Numbered from the stretch's first letter, positions 1 to 11,386 are shown. The stretch is DNA of 64,000 bases from Leucocoprinus leucothites (GCA_013368445.1 JAACJO010000008.1:124001-188000); one strand, 5' to 3'. A program made the numbers and translations. Notes: a model not told the origin generated them from the sequence alone.

Positions 1-130
1 TGACACCAAATGTCCATCCTGGAGGAACAGGTTTGACCGAATCTGGCATTCTAACAAAGCTGCCGAATCACACACTGCATGTGCTGTTTGTGCCAATTCC
101 AATCACTCCAGTGGCAGAGTTGCTGTTTAA
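1..130 (+). pseudogene. 3' end of LINE ORF1 (Gag-like), partial
   Basis: This is the last part of the ORF1 of a Tad-like LINE, cut by the window edge. The bases match the end of the second LINE ORF1 at 22590-22712 closely, including the region around an FWRNRFDR-like motif. ORF1 ends with TAA at 128-130, and the ORF2 start codon follows two bases later. The second LINE has the same arrangement at 22710-22717. ORF1 of this class is an RNA-binding nucleocapsid-like protein. Too little is visible here to judge whether it is intact. Confidence 0.8.
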
Positions 131-1642
131 ATATGTCTGGTAAGAACAAACCTATCTCTTCTGTTCATATCTATTTGCAAAACGTGGGATGCTCTTATGC
201 CCTGGTTGATACTATACTTGAGTCCAAAAAGCTGGACTTTGATATCATTTTTCTACAGGAACCTCCATGGAATCATATTCGAAAAGCACCTTCTACGACT
301 AACCCTGAAGGGGATGACATCATAGGTGCTCCTATTCACCCTGAGTGGCTGTGTATGGTTTGCCCTACCAAGCCTAATGAACCCTGACCCCATACTCTGA
401 CTTATGTTCACAGACGCCTACTTCGCATGAGACCTATTCTTCAACAAGAGTGGGTCAACCATCGTGACATACAAATCTTGGGTTTATTCAACCAGGGTAA
501 CTATGTTCACTTGCTTAACATATACTCTGATTCATCTTCATTGGCAATTAATTTCCTCTCAACAAACTTCATTGACATCCCTAATATTATTTATATGGGA
601 GGTGATTTTAATTGTTGATCTCCAGAATGGGACCCTTCAGCTACTTACGTCTCTATGTCCACAATAACTCTAACGGAGTTGGCGGACGGCTTCAATCTCA
701 CAAGGTCTTCACTGACCATAATATCCCCTACTCATTTCTCTTCCATTGAAAGTCATGACAATTTGGTTATCGATCTCATTTTTTGCACTAACAATTCCAC
801 CTCCCACATTATCAATGTTAATTCAAGGCTTCCATCGGATCACACACCATTGATTATGGATCTTCCAATCCACCCAGATTATATTAATTATAAAAAATGC
901 GTACTACCGAAAGATAGCGATGAAGAGATGGCTTTCACTTCCCAAGTCTCTGAGCATCTAGCAGCCCTTAACTGTTCGAACATTCATTCCACCTCTTGTC
1001 TAAACAATATCTCTGACTCCATTTCTCGAATCTTTAATGAATCTTGGAATACAAACTCTAAAACTGTATGGATTACTAACCAGTCAAAGGAATGGTGGAA
1101 CCCCCACTGTTCTGAGACTCTTCTTACCTACAGAAGAACAAAGGATCGGAAAGACTGGCAAGCATTCAGAGTGGCTACCAGAGCCGCCAAATGCTCTTTC
1201 TTTGATGAATGTATTCATGAAATTGCTTCAACAAACAAATGACCCTGGGACCTTATGGAATGGGTAAAACAATGCAAACTCCCTGCCATTGAGGGTATCT
1301 GCTATCAAGGATGACCTTGCAATGATCTTCCAGACCTATGGAACACACTCCATTCATCATACAACTCAGCATCCGGTCAACCGGTAAGCTCTAACATTCT
1401 GAATGAAATGAAATCCCTTCCCCCCCATTCCTGGGCAAACTTCTCCACCCTTGAACTCACCGAATCCCTCTCTTCATATGCTAACTCTTCAGCACCTGGG
1501 CCTGATCATGTCTCCTGGAAACATTTAAAGTCTATTGTTGCCCACAAGGAATGCCTCAAAAACATAATACTCATTGCTAACACATGCATACGTCTCTCTC
1601 ACTGGCCAAGTCACTTCAAGGACTCGGTCTCTATCATCATTT

Positions 1643-3970
1643 TCTTTTTTTTTTTTTTTTTTTTTTTCCTCAAGTGCAACCCCGGAGGGGTCGCCAATTT
1701 ATAACGCGGTGTGCGATAGCAGTCCGCGCCTGACTATCTACTACAGGGAACCAATACTGCTACTGACTACACCAAAGTAAACAACTGGGAATACATAATA
1801 GTCCTGTCCCTGACAATACATGAATCAACAACAGAAGGGGGCTAGGCATGTAACAAAGTATGAAGAAATGAGACATACACCGATATCACTGCATCTGATG
1901 GCAGGCCTTGTGGTTGGTGAGAGCCCATCCGGCGACCGGCGATGGATGGGGGACGATGCGTTGACACTAGGGAGCTCCCCCTAGGCCCGGGGCCGACCAG
2001 CAGAACCAGAATGACTTTGCAGCCAATCCCTATCAAACCGGTGGCACCAGAATGTGCACTTGCGGTCAGTAGCAGCATGTTCCTTGCCGCAATTGACGCA
2101 CTTGATATGGGGACAGGGTTCCCCAGCGGGTGTAGGCTGAATGGGGGGGTTTGCCTTTGGCAACCCCTTACAGCAAGAGGAGGTGGTACGGTGATTCTCA
2201 GACCAATGTGGCCCACCGCATTGTGAGCACCTGAGCACGTGGTTGCAACAAGTGGTGGTAGTGTGGCCCCAATGCCAGCATCGTTGACACTGTGGGGTCC
2301 CGGGATGAGTGCACGTGGCCTTGATCATGGACTGCACGCCGTCAAAGTTGAGGTATTTGCCGACCAGGTGCTTAGCATTAGCGCCAGACTGAGAATCCCA
2401 AAGGTTGACCCAAATGGTGGCGGTGTCGGCTTTGGCAGAGTTGCGCATGATGCGCATGGAGGATACGTTAGTGAATGTCTCCTTGAAGGGAGACAGACGC
2501 ATACGGTCGGTGACGTGTTGCGGAGTGGTGTGGATGCCACTCGTGTAGTAAGGGACATCCAGGATCTTGAGGTAAGACCTGGACCTGGGGCACTTGGTCT
2601 TCAGTTCAAATGGGGCAGTGAAGGCTGAAGAGAGGGAGGATTCGATCACTAATGCATCGGCATCAGTGGCGATGGAATTGGTGTACAACGATATGGTGTC
2701 GTACACCCGAGCAATGTTCTCAATGCGAAGTGAACTCTTCACACGAGTGAGGGAATCATTGAGAAGGCGCATGGCCTTGTGGTGGAGGTAGGTGATATCA
2801 CTGGAATTGCCAGTGAAATCAAGGAAGAGTTGGCATTGGGTGGGGCCCGACGTGGTCATGCGGGGCTTCTTTGCAGAAGGTGCATCAGTGAGGGCAGCCT
2901 GATGCATCGCGGCGACACGATCAGGCTTGAGGGTGGGGTGGGACTGGGCTAGCTTGATAAGCACTGCCGCAGATGCCGGGGTGCGGGCGACCTCAGCGAA
3001 TGACTTCTTAGCCGCTGAGGGTGGGATGGGTGCTCGCCGGGCTTGGCCATCAGACCTAACCTTAGGAGCGGGGGGCGCTTGAGTGGGCGCTTTGCCGCTA
3101 GCACAGGCCTTTGCAGGCGCTGGCTTGGGCAGTAGGGAGGGACAGGCTGGGGTGGGCCGACAATCTGGGGGGGGTAAGGTGGGCGCCTTGGGGGAGCCCA
3201 TGTCGATGTCACGTGGACCCGCTGAGTCAGTGGATCCATGGGTCGCCTTGTGGACGATGTGCGTTGCTTTAGGGCCGGTCTCGGGCAGCCCACACTTGCG
3301 CCCAAGGTCATATAATGCATCCCCGAAATCAGTCAGCCCGTGAGAGCTGAGCGAGTGCAAGGAAAGGGGGGTGTTGTCGAGTTCCAGCTCATCGACGATG
3401 ACAAAGGCCACCTTAGCAAGGCAGGTGATGGCTGCAGAAGCATCCTCTTCTGCGATGGAAGAGTGGGATTCAGCACAATCCTCTAACCACTTGAGGAATG
3501 TCCGGAGGCTTGAGAGAGCGCGCTTCAGGGTGAGCTCCTTCTTCTTTCCCTTGGAGGAGGTCACTGATTTGGGCACGGCATGGGGAGCATCGACAGGGTA
3601 GAAGGTGGTTCCACCGGCTGTGAAGGGTTTGAGTGGCGACAGAATGTCAGCCACTGGAGGAGCAACCGACGGTGATGGAACGTCAGCAGTCAGTTGGGAG
3701 GGGCCAGGCGACAGAACGTCAGCCTGGGGGGGATCAAAGAACCCACGCATGTTGAGTGGGTTGTCGTAGGGGTTGAGGTGGTTGTCTTCGGCCATCTCGG
3801 CGATGTTGAGCTCGTTGTCAGAGACAGCGGACTCGGATTCGAATGCAGCAAACTGGTTGGCAGTAGCTTTAGACTTGTGCCTACCCATACTACTGTAGAT
3901 AGACGATGTAAGAATGCCTCAAAACAAACACCAACTTTCGATGGTGGTGGTAGGAGGACAAGGAGGGATG
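1643..3970 (-). mobile_element. Half-LINE H1: complete ORF1-only retroelement
   Basis: This is a compact non-LTR element on the minus strand. Its 5' end is at 3970, where it starts catccctcc on the minus strand. A short leader, one ORF, a 3' UTR of about 310 bp and a poly(A) (poly-T at 1645-1668) follow. It is flanked by the TSD tctctatcatcattt at 1628-1642 and 3971-3985, and the LINE ORF2 reads across the empty site, so both ends are real. There is no endonuclease or RT. It must therefore be mobilised in trans, most simply by the LINE it resembles. Confidence 0.88.
1981..3888 (-). CDS. Half-LINE ORF1: zinc-knuckle RNA-binding protein, intact
   Basis: The protein has 635 residues and an open frame. 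The N-terminal half is Ser/Pro/Ala-rich and probably disordered. A conserved central block at about residues 310-530 (GPT..QLFLDF, LLNDSL, RSRSYLKILDVPY, NLWDSQSGA) also occurs in the ORF1 of the full LINE. Three zinc knuckles end the protein, at about 534-547 (CxxCx4Hx4C), 554-566 (CxxCx3Hx4H) and 597-611 (CxxCx4Hx6C). By family it should bind element RNA and form RNPs. The start MGRHKSKA is shared with H4 and H5. The frame is open although this family mutates heavily at CpG, which suggests a recent insertion. Cellular function beyond this is unknown. Confidence 0.88.
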   Translation of the reverse strand: MGRHKSKATANQFAAFESESAVSDNELNIAEMAEDNHLNPYDNPLNMRGFFDPPQADVLSPGPSQLTADVPSPSVAPPVADILSPLKPFTAGGTTFYPVDAPHAVPKSVTSSKGKKKELTLKRALSSLRTFLKWLEDCAESHSSIAEEDASAAITCLAKVAFVIVDELELDNTPLSLHSLSSHGLTDFGDALYDLGRKCGLPETGPKATHIVHKATHGSTDSAGPRDIDMGSPKAPTLPPPDCRPTPACPSLLPKPAPAKACASGKAPTQAPPAPKVRSDGQARRAPIPPSAAKKSFAEVARTPASAAVLIKLAQSHPTLKPDRVAAMHQAALTDAPSAKKPRMTTSGPTQCQLFLDFTGNSSDITYLHHKAMRLLNDSLTRVKSSLRIENIARVYDTISLYTNSIATDADALVIESSLSSAFTAPFELKTKCPRSRSYLKILDVPYYTSGIHTTPQHVTDRMRLSPFKETFTNVSSMRIMRNSAKADTATIWVNLWDSQSGANAKHLVGKYLNFDGVQSMIKATCTHPGTPQCQRCWHWGHTTTTCCNHVLRCSQCGGPHWSENHRTTSSCCKGLPKANPPIQPTPAGEPCPHIKCVNCGKEHAATDRKCTFWCHRFDRDWLQSHSGSAGRPRA

Positions 3971-4807
3971 TCTCTATCATCATTTCCAAGCCGAATAAAC
4001 TGGCCTATGATACACTGAAAGCGTTTCATCCCATTGTTCTACTAAACACTTTAGGTAAATTAATCGAGAAGATGATTGCTCACCACATGCAGTATGAAGC
4101 GGTATCTCTAGATGTCCTCTACACTAACCAAATGGGCGGAGTTATCCAACAATCTACTGAAGATGCAGGAGTATTCCTCACTCATATTATTCGGGCTGGA
4201 TGGGCTAAAGGTATGATTACCAGTGTCTGTGCTTTTGATATCGCCCAATTCTTCCCCTCCCTGAACCACGAAATCCTTACTAACATTCTACAATGACAGG
4301 GGTTCGCCCCAGAACTTGTGAACTTCTTTTCACACTACCTCATAGGTCGTTCCACACAATTCATGTGGAACACTTTCCTATCCGATGCCCATGATGTGGA
4401 TGTTGGGGTAGGGCAAGGCTCCGCTTTATCACCCATTCTATCCGTGCTCTATCTAGTGCCCCTCATGTTCATGTTCGATCAACGTGCTCATTTACAATCC
4501 ATTCCCTCTTCCCTTCTATCCTTTGTTGATGATGGGCTTTGTATATCTCAAGTGAAGAACTACTCTGACACAATTTCTTCCCTCAAACTAGCCTATTCCA
4601 TCATTAAATCCATTTGCACTGATCTTGGACTTGTCATTGAACATGACAAATCTGAGGTCTTTCATTTCTCCCGACGTCACAACGACTCTAATCCCCCCCT
4701 CGATCTATCCGATGTTGGCAGCCCTCTACTGCATCCTAAATGCGTCTGGCAGTACCTGGGTTTCTACTTTGACTGTCGACTATCATTTTAAGAACACGTC
4801 CAGTATT

Positions 4808-6969
4808 CATCCCTCCTTGTCCTCTTACCACCACCATCGAAAGTTGGTGTTTGTTCTGAGGCATCCTTACATTGTCTATCTACACTACTATGGGTAGGCG
4901 CAAGTCTAAAGCTACCGCAAACCAGTTTGCCGCATTCAAATCTGAGTCTGCTGTCTCTGATGACGAGCTCAACATCGCCGAGATGTCCAAGGATGAACAT
5001 CTCGACCCATACGATGACCCGCACAATGTCCGCGGCTTCTCTGGACCTCGGTCCATTTCCCCCAAGGCTGACCTTGAGTCGCCTCCTCGCCTGGTGCCTG
5101 GTGACGTTTCGTCCCTCGCACCTACTACTCAACCTCTGGTGGCTTTGAGCCCCACAGGTCCTTCCACCGCCACCCCCAGCGGCTCTATCGCACCCCGGGC
5201 TGGCCCCTCTGCTCCCTCTTCCGTCGGACCTGACTTGGAGGAGGAGGCCCTCGCCGCCTATGAAGGTCTTCGTCGATTTGGGAGATGGTTCTCAAATCTT
5301 GATCCCGCTGCTGTCATGACTGACACGGCCCATTGCTCATTCGCTCTCTACCTCGTGGGGAGCCTATGGGAATTCAGGAAGAGAGGCTGGGATGATACCC
5401 CACTCTCCTCGGTTCTACAGAAGCAGGGGTGGCCCACAGTCGACTCCTTTCTTCACTCTGGGGGCTTTTCAACCAGCCCTAATCAACCACACGGCGACCA
5501 CGAGTCGTCCCACGGATCTGCTGACAAAGCAGGTCCATGTGACATCAGCATGGGTGAACCTGAAGCGCCCAAACAACCGCCCTCGGATCGTCGGCCCGCC
5601 CCAGCCCGCCCCACTCTACCGCCCAAGCATGCGCCTGTCAAAGCGTGCGCTAGCAGCCTGCCCCACTGGGGTTGTGTCACTGATCAAGCTGGCGCAGTCC
5701 CACCCCGATCTCGACCCTGATCGCATCACCACTATGCATCAGGCTGCCCAAGCCGCCGCTCCCGCCACTCGGAAGCCGCGTATGACAACCACGGGCCCTA
5801 CCCACCGCCAACTCTTCCTCAACTTCGTCGGCAGCACCGATGAGGTCACCTATCTCCATCACAAGGCCATGTGCCTTCTCAATGACTCCCTCTCCCACGC
5901 CAAGTCAATCTTGCGTGTGGAGAACATCACCAAGGCATACAGCATGATCGCACTGCACACCTCCTCCATTCCCTCTGATGCCGACTGCAACGTCATTGAG
6001 TCCTCCATTCCCTCTGTCTTCACCGCCCTCTTTGCGATCAAGATGCGCCGCCCCAGGTCGAGGTCCTACCTCAAGGTCCTCGACGTCCCTTACTTCGTGA
6101 ACAGCATCTGCATCACGCTGAATCACGTGACCGACCACATGTGATTGTCCGCCTTCAAGGACATTTTCGCAGATGTTTCCTCCGTGCGCATTATACACAA
6201 CTCCACCAGAGCTGACACCACCACCGTCTGGTTCGACCTCTGGGACTCTCAATCAGGAGCGAGCACCAAGAAGCTCCTAGGCAAGTACCTCCACTTTGAG
6301 GGTATTCAGTCCGTCATCCGGGCTGCACGCGCTTACCCAGGCAGTCCACAGTGTCAGTGTTGCTGGCACTGGGGGCATTCTACCTCATCGTGCCGTGCCT
6401 GTGCATTGCAATGTGCCGCCTGTGGCGGTCCTCATCGTACTCAGAACCACCGCTCCCACTCGAGCTGTTGTAAGGGGAGCCCGAAGGCTAATCCCCCTAT
6501 CCTGCCCACCGCCACTGAGGATCCCTGTCCTCATATCAAGTGCGTCAACTGCGCCAAGTCACATGCAGCTGACAATCGCAAATGCCCATTCTGGCGACAC
6601 TGGTTTGACTGGCTTTGGCTTGAAAACCATTGTTGCAATGCCGCTCGGTCGCGTCTGTAGGGTTCTCTTCCCTACAGGTCACATTGTCCGCCCCTGTGCT
6701 GTGCGTGGTGGGCCATGGAGATCCATGCTGTGCACTTCCATCCGCCGGTAAAACAGAACAGCCCGACTTGTATTGTAGTATGCTTTCATTTTGAACTATG
6801 TACCACTGCGTGAAGATGTCGTTTGTACTAGGCGGACTTCGGACTCGTATTTATACCTAGCTATGTAGATGTGTAGTTGGTAGTGGTACTTTCTGCATGT
6901 TGTAGTAGTTGGGCACGGACTGCTATTGCGCACCGTGTTATAAATTGGCGACCCCTCCAGGGTCGCACT

Positions 6970-7000
<31 letters not shown>
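4808..7000 (+). mobile_element. Half-LINE H2, plus strand, with poly(A)
   Basis: The element starts with the conserved catccctccttgtcctctt end at 4808, directly after LINE ORF2 sequence. It carries one ORF1-like gene, a 3' UTR, the tail core (gcggactgc... gcaccg... ttataaatt), a GACCCC/GGGG hairpin and a 25-base poly(A) at 6976-7000. No matching TSD follows the poly(A). Instead it abuts the truncated H3, so the right flank has been rearranged. Confidence 0.8.
4890..6660 (+). pseudogene. Half-LINE ORF1 of H2 (subfamily II), frameshifted
   Basis: It begins MGRRKSKATANQ and follows the same layout as H1 ORF1, but belongs to a distinct subfamily shared with H6 (both have PYDDP.NVRGFSGPRS). The frame is lost in the proline-rich region at about 5580-5660, and a TGA breaks it at 6142-6144. 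The three zinc knuckles are encoded at about 6350-6590. The last ones keep their Cys and His residues. This is a decayed copy of an ORF1-only element. Confidence 0.82.
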
Positions 7001-8960
7001 GAACCACCTTCTACCCTGTCGACACTCCCCCTGCCATGCCCGAATCAGTGACCTCCTCCAAGGGAAAGAAGAAGAAGGAGCTCACCCCAAAGTGCACCCT
7101 CAACAACCTCATATCCTTCCTCAAGTGGTTGGATACTATCAATGACTCTGCTGACATTGCGGAGCAAGACACATGGTCCATGGTTACCTGTCTAGCCAAG
7201 GCCTCATATGCTGTAGCCAGTGAGCTGAATATGAGCAGTACACTGATCACCTCTAACTCTCTCAACGCTGCTGGCTGGGAGACGTATAGAGATTTTCTGG
7301 GGGACTTCGGTCATAGGTTCTTGGCCGAGGCCTCCCCTAAAGCAACGCACGTCGTCCATGAGGTGACCCATGGATCCGCTGACTCAGCAGGTCCACGTGA
7401 CATTGACATGGGTTCCCCCAAGGCGCCCACCTTACCACCCCCGGATCATTGGCCCACCCCAGCCTGTCCCTCCCTACCGCCCAAGCCAGTACCTGCGAAG
7501 GCACGCGCTAGTGGCAAAGTGCCCATTCAAGCACCCCCCACTCCTAAGGTTAGGTCTGATGGCCAAGCCTGGCAAGCACCCATCCCACCCTCAGCAGCTA
7601 AGAAGTCGTTCGCTGAGGTAGCCTGTACCCCGGCATCTGCGGCAGCGCTTATCAAGCTTGCCCAGTCCCACCCCACCCTCGAGCCCAATTGCATCACCGC
7701 AATGCATCAGGCTGCCCTCGCTGATGCGCCTTCTGCGAAGAAGCCCCGCATGACCATGTCGGGCCCCACCTAATGCCAACTCTTCCTCAATTTCACTGGT
7801 AATTCCAGTGATATCACTTACCTCCACCACAAGGCCATGTGCCTTCTCAACGACTCCCTCACTTGCACGAAGAGTTCACTTTGTGTCGAGAACATTGCTC
7901 AGGCGTACGACACCATCTCATTGTACACCAATTCCGTTGCCACTGATGCTGATGCATCAGTGATTGAATCCTCCATCTCTTCAGCCTTCACCGCCCTGTT
8001 TGAGCTGAAGACCAAGCGCCCCAGGTCCAGGTCTTACCTTAGGATCCTGGACGTCCCTTATTACATGAGTGGCATCCGCACCACTCTGCAACATGTCACC
8101 GACCGTATGTGTCTGTCTCCCTTCAAGGAGACATTCGCTAACATATCCTCTGTGTGTATCATGCACAACTCTGCCAAAGCCAACACCACCACCATTCGGG
8201 TCGACCTTTGGGATTCTCAGTCCAGTGCTAATGCCAAGTGCCTGGTCAGCAAATACCTCAACTTCGACGGAGTCCAGTCTATGATCAAGGCTGCACGCGC
8301 TCACCCCAGGACCCCCCAGTGTCAATGATGCTGGCGCTGGGGCCACACTACCACTACCTGTCACAACCGTGCACTCAGGTGCTCACAATGCGGTGGGCCA
8401 CATCGGTCTGAGAATCACCGCACCACCTCCTCCTGCTGTAAGGGATTGCCAAAGGCAAACCCCCCCATCCAGCCCACACCCACTGGGGAACCCTGTCCCC
8501 ATATCAAGTGTGTCAATTGTGGCAAGGAACATGCTGCTACTGACCACAAGTGCGCATTTTGGCGCCACTGGTTTGATCAGGATTGGCTGCAAAGTCATTC
8601 TGGTTCTGCTGGTCGGCCCTGGGCCTAGGGGGAGCTCCCTAGTATCAATGCATCGTCCCCCATCCATCGCCAGTTGCTGAATGGGCTCCCACCAACCACA
8701 AGGCCTGCCATCAGATGCAGTGATATTGGTATATGTTTCATTCTTTGTATTTTGTCACATGCCTAGCCCCCTTCTGTTGTCATTTCGCATATTGTCTCGG
8801 ACAGGACTATTATGTATTCCTGGTTGTTTACTCTTGTATAGTCGGTAGCGGTATCAGTTCCCTGTAGTAGATAGTCGGGCGCGGACTGCTATTGCGCACC
8901 GCATTATACATTGGCGACCCCTCTGGGGTTGCACTTGATTTAAAAAATAAAAATAAAAAA
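7001..8960 (+). mobile_element. Half-LINE H3, 5'-truncated
   Basis: It begins inside ORF1, immediately after the poly(A) of H2, and runs to its own A-rich tail at 8942-8960 (runs of A split by T). The 5' leader and the first third of ORF1 are absent, as in an aborted reverse-transcription product. The tail holds the shared core and hairpin. The 3' end abuts the inverted 5' fragment H4 without a recognisable TSD. Confidence 0.78.
7003..8628 (+). pseudogene. Half-LINE ORF1 of H3, truncated with two nonsense codons
   Basis: A single frame encodes the C-terminal two thirds of a subfamily I ORF1, very close to H1 and H5. It is stopped by TAA at 7771-7773 (the H1 codon is CAA) and TGA at 8326-8328 (just before the first zinc knuckle's second Cys). 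The conserved central block and the three zinc knuckles remain readable. No start codon is present because of the 5' truncation. Confidence 0.82.
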
Positions 8961-9128
8961 ATGTTGAGCTCATCATCAGAGATGGCAGACTCAGATTCAA
9001 ATGTGGCAAACTGGTTGGCAGTAGCTTTAGACTTGTGCCTACCCATATTACTATAGATAGATGATGTAAGGATGCCTCAGAACAAACACCAACTTTCAAT
9101 GGTGGTGGTAAGAGGACAAGGAGGGATG
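8961..9128 (-). mobile_element. Half-LINE H4: 5' end fragment
   Basis: This minus-strand fragment contains the conserved 5' terminus (at 9128), the leader and the first 29 codons of ORF1 (start codon at 9044-9046), then ends at the A-rich tail of H3. Its 5' end abuts taatgacatattctt, which is also the TSD of H5. Two half-LINEs therefore used the same target position in succession. Confidence 0.75.
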
Positions 9129-9176
9129 TAATGACATATTCTTTTTTTTTTTTTTTTTTTTTTTTAATTCAAGTGC

Positions 9177-9191
9177 GACCCCGGAGGGGTC
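9177..9191 (-). other. 3'-terminal hairpin of half-LINE (perfect 6-bp stem)
   Basis: GACCCC-GGA-GGGGTC forms a perfect stem with a 3-nt loop, about 15 bases upstream of the poly(A) on the element strand. H1, H2, H3 and H6 have the same element with one or two changes. 3'-end structures serve as RT recognition signals in several LINEs; that role here is inferred. Confidence 0.6.
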
Positions 9192-9478
9192 ACCAATTTA
9201 TAACGCAGTGCGCGATAGCAGTCCACACCCGACTGTCTACTACAGGGAACTGATACCGCTACCGACTACACAAGAGTAAACAACCAGGAATACATAATAG
9301 TCCTGTCCAAGACAATACATGAAACGACAACAGAAGGGGGCTAGGCATGTGACAAAATACAAAGAATGAAACATATACTGATATCACTGCATCTGATGGC
9401 AGGCCTTGTGGTTGGTGGGAGCCCATCTGGCAACTGGCAATGGATGGGGGATGATGCATTGACACTAGGGAGCTCCCC

Positions 9479-11386
9479 CTAGGCCCAGGGCTGACCAGCA
9501 GAACCAGAATGACTTTGCAGCCAATCCCGATCAAACTGGTGGCACCAGAATGCGCACTTGCAGTCAGTAGCGGCATGTTCCTTGCCACAATTGATGCACT
9601 TGATATGGGGACAGGGTTCCCCAGCAGGTATGGGCTGGATGGGGGGGTTTGCCTTTGGCAATCCCTTACAGCAGGAGGAGGTGGTGCGGTGATTCTCAGA
9701 CTGATGTGGCCCACCACATTGTGAGCACCTGAGCGCACGGTTGCGACAGGTGGTGGTAGTGTGGCCCCAGTGCCAGCATTGTTGACACTGGGGGGTCCCG
9801 GGGTGAGCGCATGCAGCCTTGATCATGGACTGCATGCCATCGAAGTTGAGGTATTTGCCGACCAGGCGCTTGGCATTAGCGCCAGACTGAGAATCCCAAA
9901 GGTTGACCCAAATGGTGGTGGTGTTGGCTTTGGCAGAGTTGTGCATGATGCACACAGAGGATATGTTAGCGAATGTCTCCTTGAAGGGAGACAGATGCAT
10001 ATGGTCGGTAACGTGTTGCGGAGTGGTGCGGATGCCACTCATGTAGTAAGGGACATCCAGGATCTTGAGGTAAGACCTGGACCTGGGGCGCTTGGTCTTC
10101 AGCTCAAACAGGGCAGTGAAGGCTGAAGAGAGGGAGGATTCGATCACTAATGCATCGGCATCAGTGGCAACGGAATTGGTGTACAACAATATGGTGTCGT
10201 ATGCCCGAGCAATGTTCTCGACGTGAAGTGAACTCTTCGCGTGAGTGAGGGAATCGTTGAGAAGGTGCATGGCCTTGTGGTGGAGGTAAGTGATATCACT
10301 GGAATTGCCAGTGAAATTGAGGAAGAGTTGGCGTCGGGTGAGGCCTGACGTGGTCATGTGGGGCTTCTTCGCAGAAGGCACATCAGTGAGGGTGGCCTGA
10401 TGCATTGCAGCAACGCAATTGGGCTCGAGGGTGGGGTGGGACTGGGCTAGCTTGATAAGCGCTGCCGCAGACGCTGGGGTATGGGCTACCTCAGCGAACG
10501 ACTTCTTAGCTGCTGAGGGTGGGATGGGCGCTTGCCAGGCTTGGCCATCAGACCTAACCTTAGGAGGGGGGGGCACTTGAATGGGTGCTTTGCCACTAGC
10601 GTGGGCCTTTGCAGGTGCCAGCTTGGGCAGTAGGGAGGGATGGGCTGGGGTGGGCTGACAATCTGGGGGTGGTAAGGTGGGTGCCTTGGGGGAACCCATG
10701 TCGATGTCACGTGGACCCACTGAGTCAGCGGATCCATGGGTCGCCTCGTGGATGACACGCGTTGCTTTAGGGCTGGCCTCGGGCAGCCCACACTTGTGCC
10801 TAAGGTCGTACATAACATCCCTGAAATCAATCAGCCTGCAAGAGCTGAGCATGTGTGAGGAGAGGGGGGTGCTGTCAAGCTCCAGCTTGCTGATGATGAT
10901 GATGGCCGCCTTAGCAAGGCATGTGACGGCCGCGGATGCATCCTCCTCTGTGATGGAGGAGTGGGAGTCGGAGCATTCCTCAAGCCACTTGAGGAATGTC
11001 CGGAGGTTGGTGAGAGTGTGCTTCGGGGTGAGCTCCTTCTTCTTTCCCTTGGAGGAGGTCACTGATTTGGGCACAGCAGGGGGAGCGTCAACAGGGTAGA
11101 AGGTGGTTCCACCGGCTGTGAAGGGTTTGAGTGGCGACAGAACATCAGCCACTTGGGGAGCAACTGATGGCAACGAAACATCAGTGGTCAGTTGGGAGGG
11201 GCCAGATGACGGAATGTCAGCCTGGGGGGGGCTGAGGAACCCACGCACGTTGAGTGGGTTGTCGTAGGGGTCGAGGTGGTTGTCTTTGGCCATCTCGGTG
11301 ATGTTGAGCTCGTCGTCAGAGATGGTGGACTCAGATTCGAATGCAGCAAACTGGTTGGCAGTAGCTTTAGACTTGTGCCTACCCAT
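9479..11386 (-). CDS. Half-LINE ORF1 of H5, intact
   Basis: The open frame has 635 codons, the same length as in H1, starting at MGRHKSKA. An upstream in-frame ATG at 11402-11404 is not conserved in H1, so I prefer 11386. The order is a low-complexity N-terminus, the conserved central ORF1 block, then three zinc knuckles near the C-terminus. Differences from H1 are mostly Arg to His/Cys/Gln and Ala/Thr-type changes, as expected from C-to-T changes at CpG. By family it is an RNA-binding Gag-like protein. Confidence 0.87.
   Translation of the reverse strand: MGRHKSKATANQFAAFESESTISDDELNITEMAKDNHLDPYDNPLNVRGFLSPPQADIPSSGPSQLTTDVSLPSVAPQVADVLSPLKPFTAGGTTFYPVDAPPAVPKSVTSSKGKKKELTPKHTLTNLRTFLKWLEECSDSHSSITEEDASAAVTCLAKAAIIIISKLELDSTPLSSHMLSSCRLIDFRDVMYDLRHKCGLPEASPKATRVIHEATHGSADSVGPRDIDMGSPKAPTLPPPDCQPTPAHPSLLPKLAPAKAHASGKAPIQVPPPPKVRSDGQAWQAPIPPSAAKKSFAEVAHTPASAAALIKLAQSHPTLEPNCVAAMHQATLTDVPSAKKPHMTTSGLTRRQLFLNFTGNSSDITYLHHKAMHLLNDSLTHAKSSLHVENIARAYDTILLYTNSVATDADALVIESSLSSAFTALFELKTKRPRSRSYLKILDVPYYMSGIRTTPQHVTDHMHLSPFKETFANISSVCIMHNSAKANTTTIWVNLWDSQSGANAKRLVGKYLNFDGMQSMIKAACAHPGTPQCQQCWHWGHTTTTCRNRALRCSQCGGPHQSENHRTTSSCCKGLPKANPPIQPIPAGEPCPHIKCINCGKEHAATDCKCAFWCHQFDRDWLQSHSGSAGQPWA

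Larger units (their letters stand above)
133..4807 (+). pseudogene. LINE ORF2: AP-type endonuclease and reverse transcriptase, broken
   Basis: This encodes the enzyme of a Tad-like non-LTR retrotransposon. An exonuclease-endonuclease-phosphatase domain lies at 133-900, with LQEPP, GGDFNC and SDHTPL motifs. The RT begins near 1480 (SSAPGPDH) and has FVDDG at 4522-4533. One frame runs throughout, but it carries nonsense codons near 385, 616, 1240, 1309, 4294 and 4789. Element H1 splits it at 1643-3970 with a 15-bp TSD. It stops at about 4807, where H2 begins; the rest of RT and RNase H are missing. Alignment with the ORF2 at 22715 shows several stops are TGA or TAA where the other copy has CAA or CGN. 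It is clearly inactive. Confidence 0.9.

Noticed and set aside
1645..1668. Poly-T and poly-A runs (also 6976-7000, 9142-9163, 19540-19560, 26857-26877) considered as terminators or microsatellites
   Set aside because: Each is the poly(A) tail of a LINE or half-LINE, proven by the adjoining TSD or tail core.
1842..2628. Overlapping open frames on both strands of H1, and the same in H3 and H5
   Set aside because: They are shadows of the GC-rich ORF1. The zinc knuckles, conserved ends and inter-copy conservation all support only the minus-strand (H1, H5) or plus-strand (H3) ORF1.
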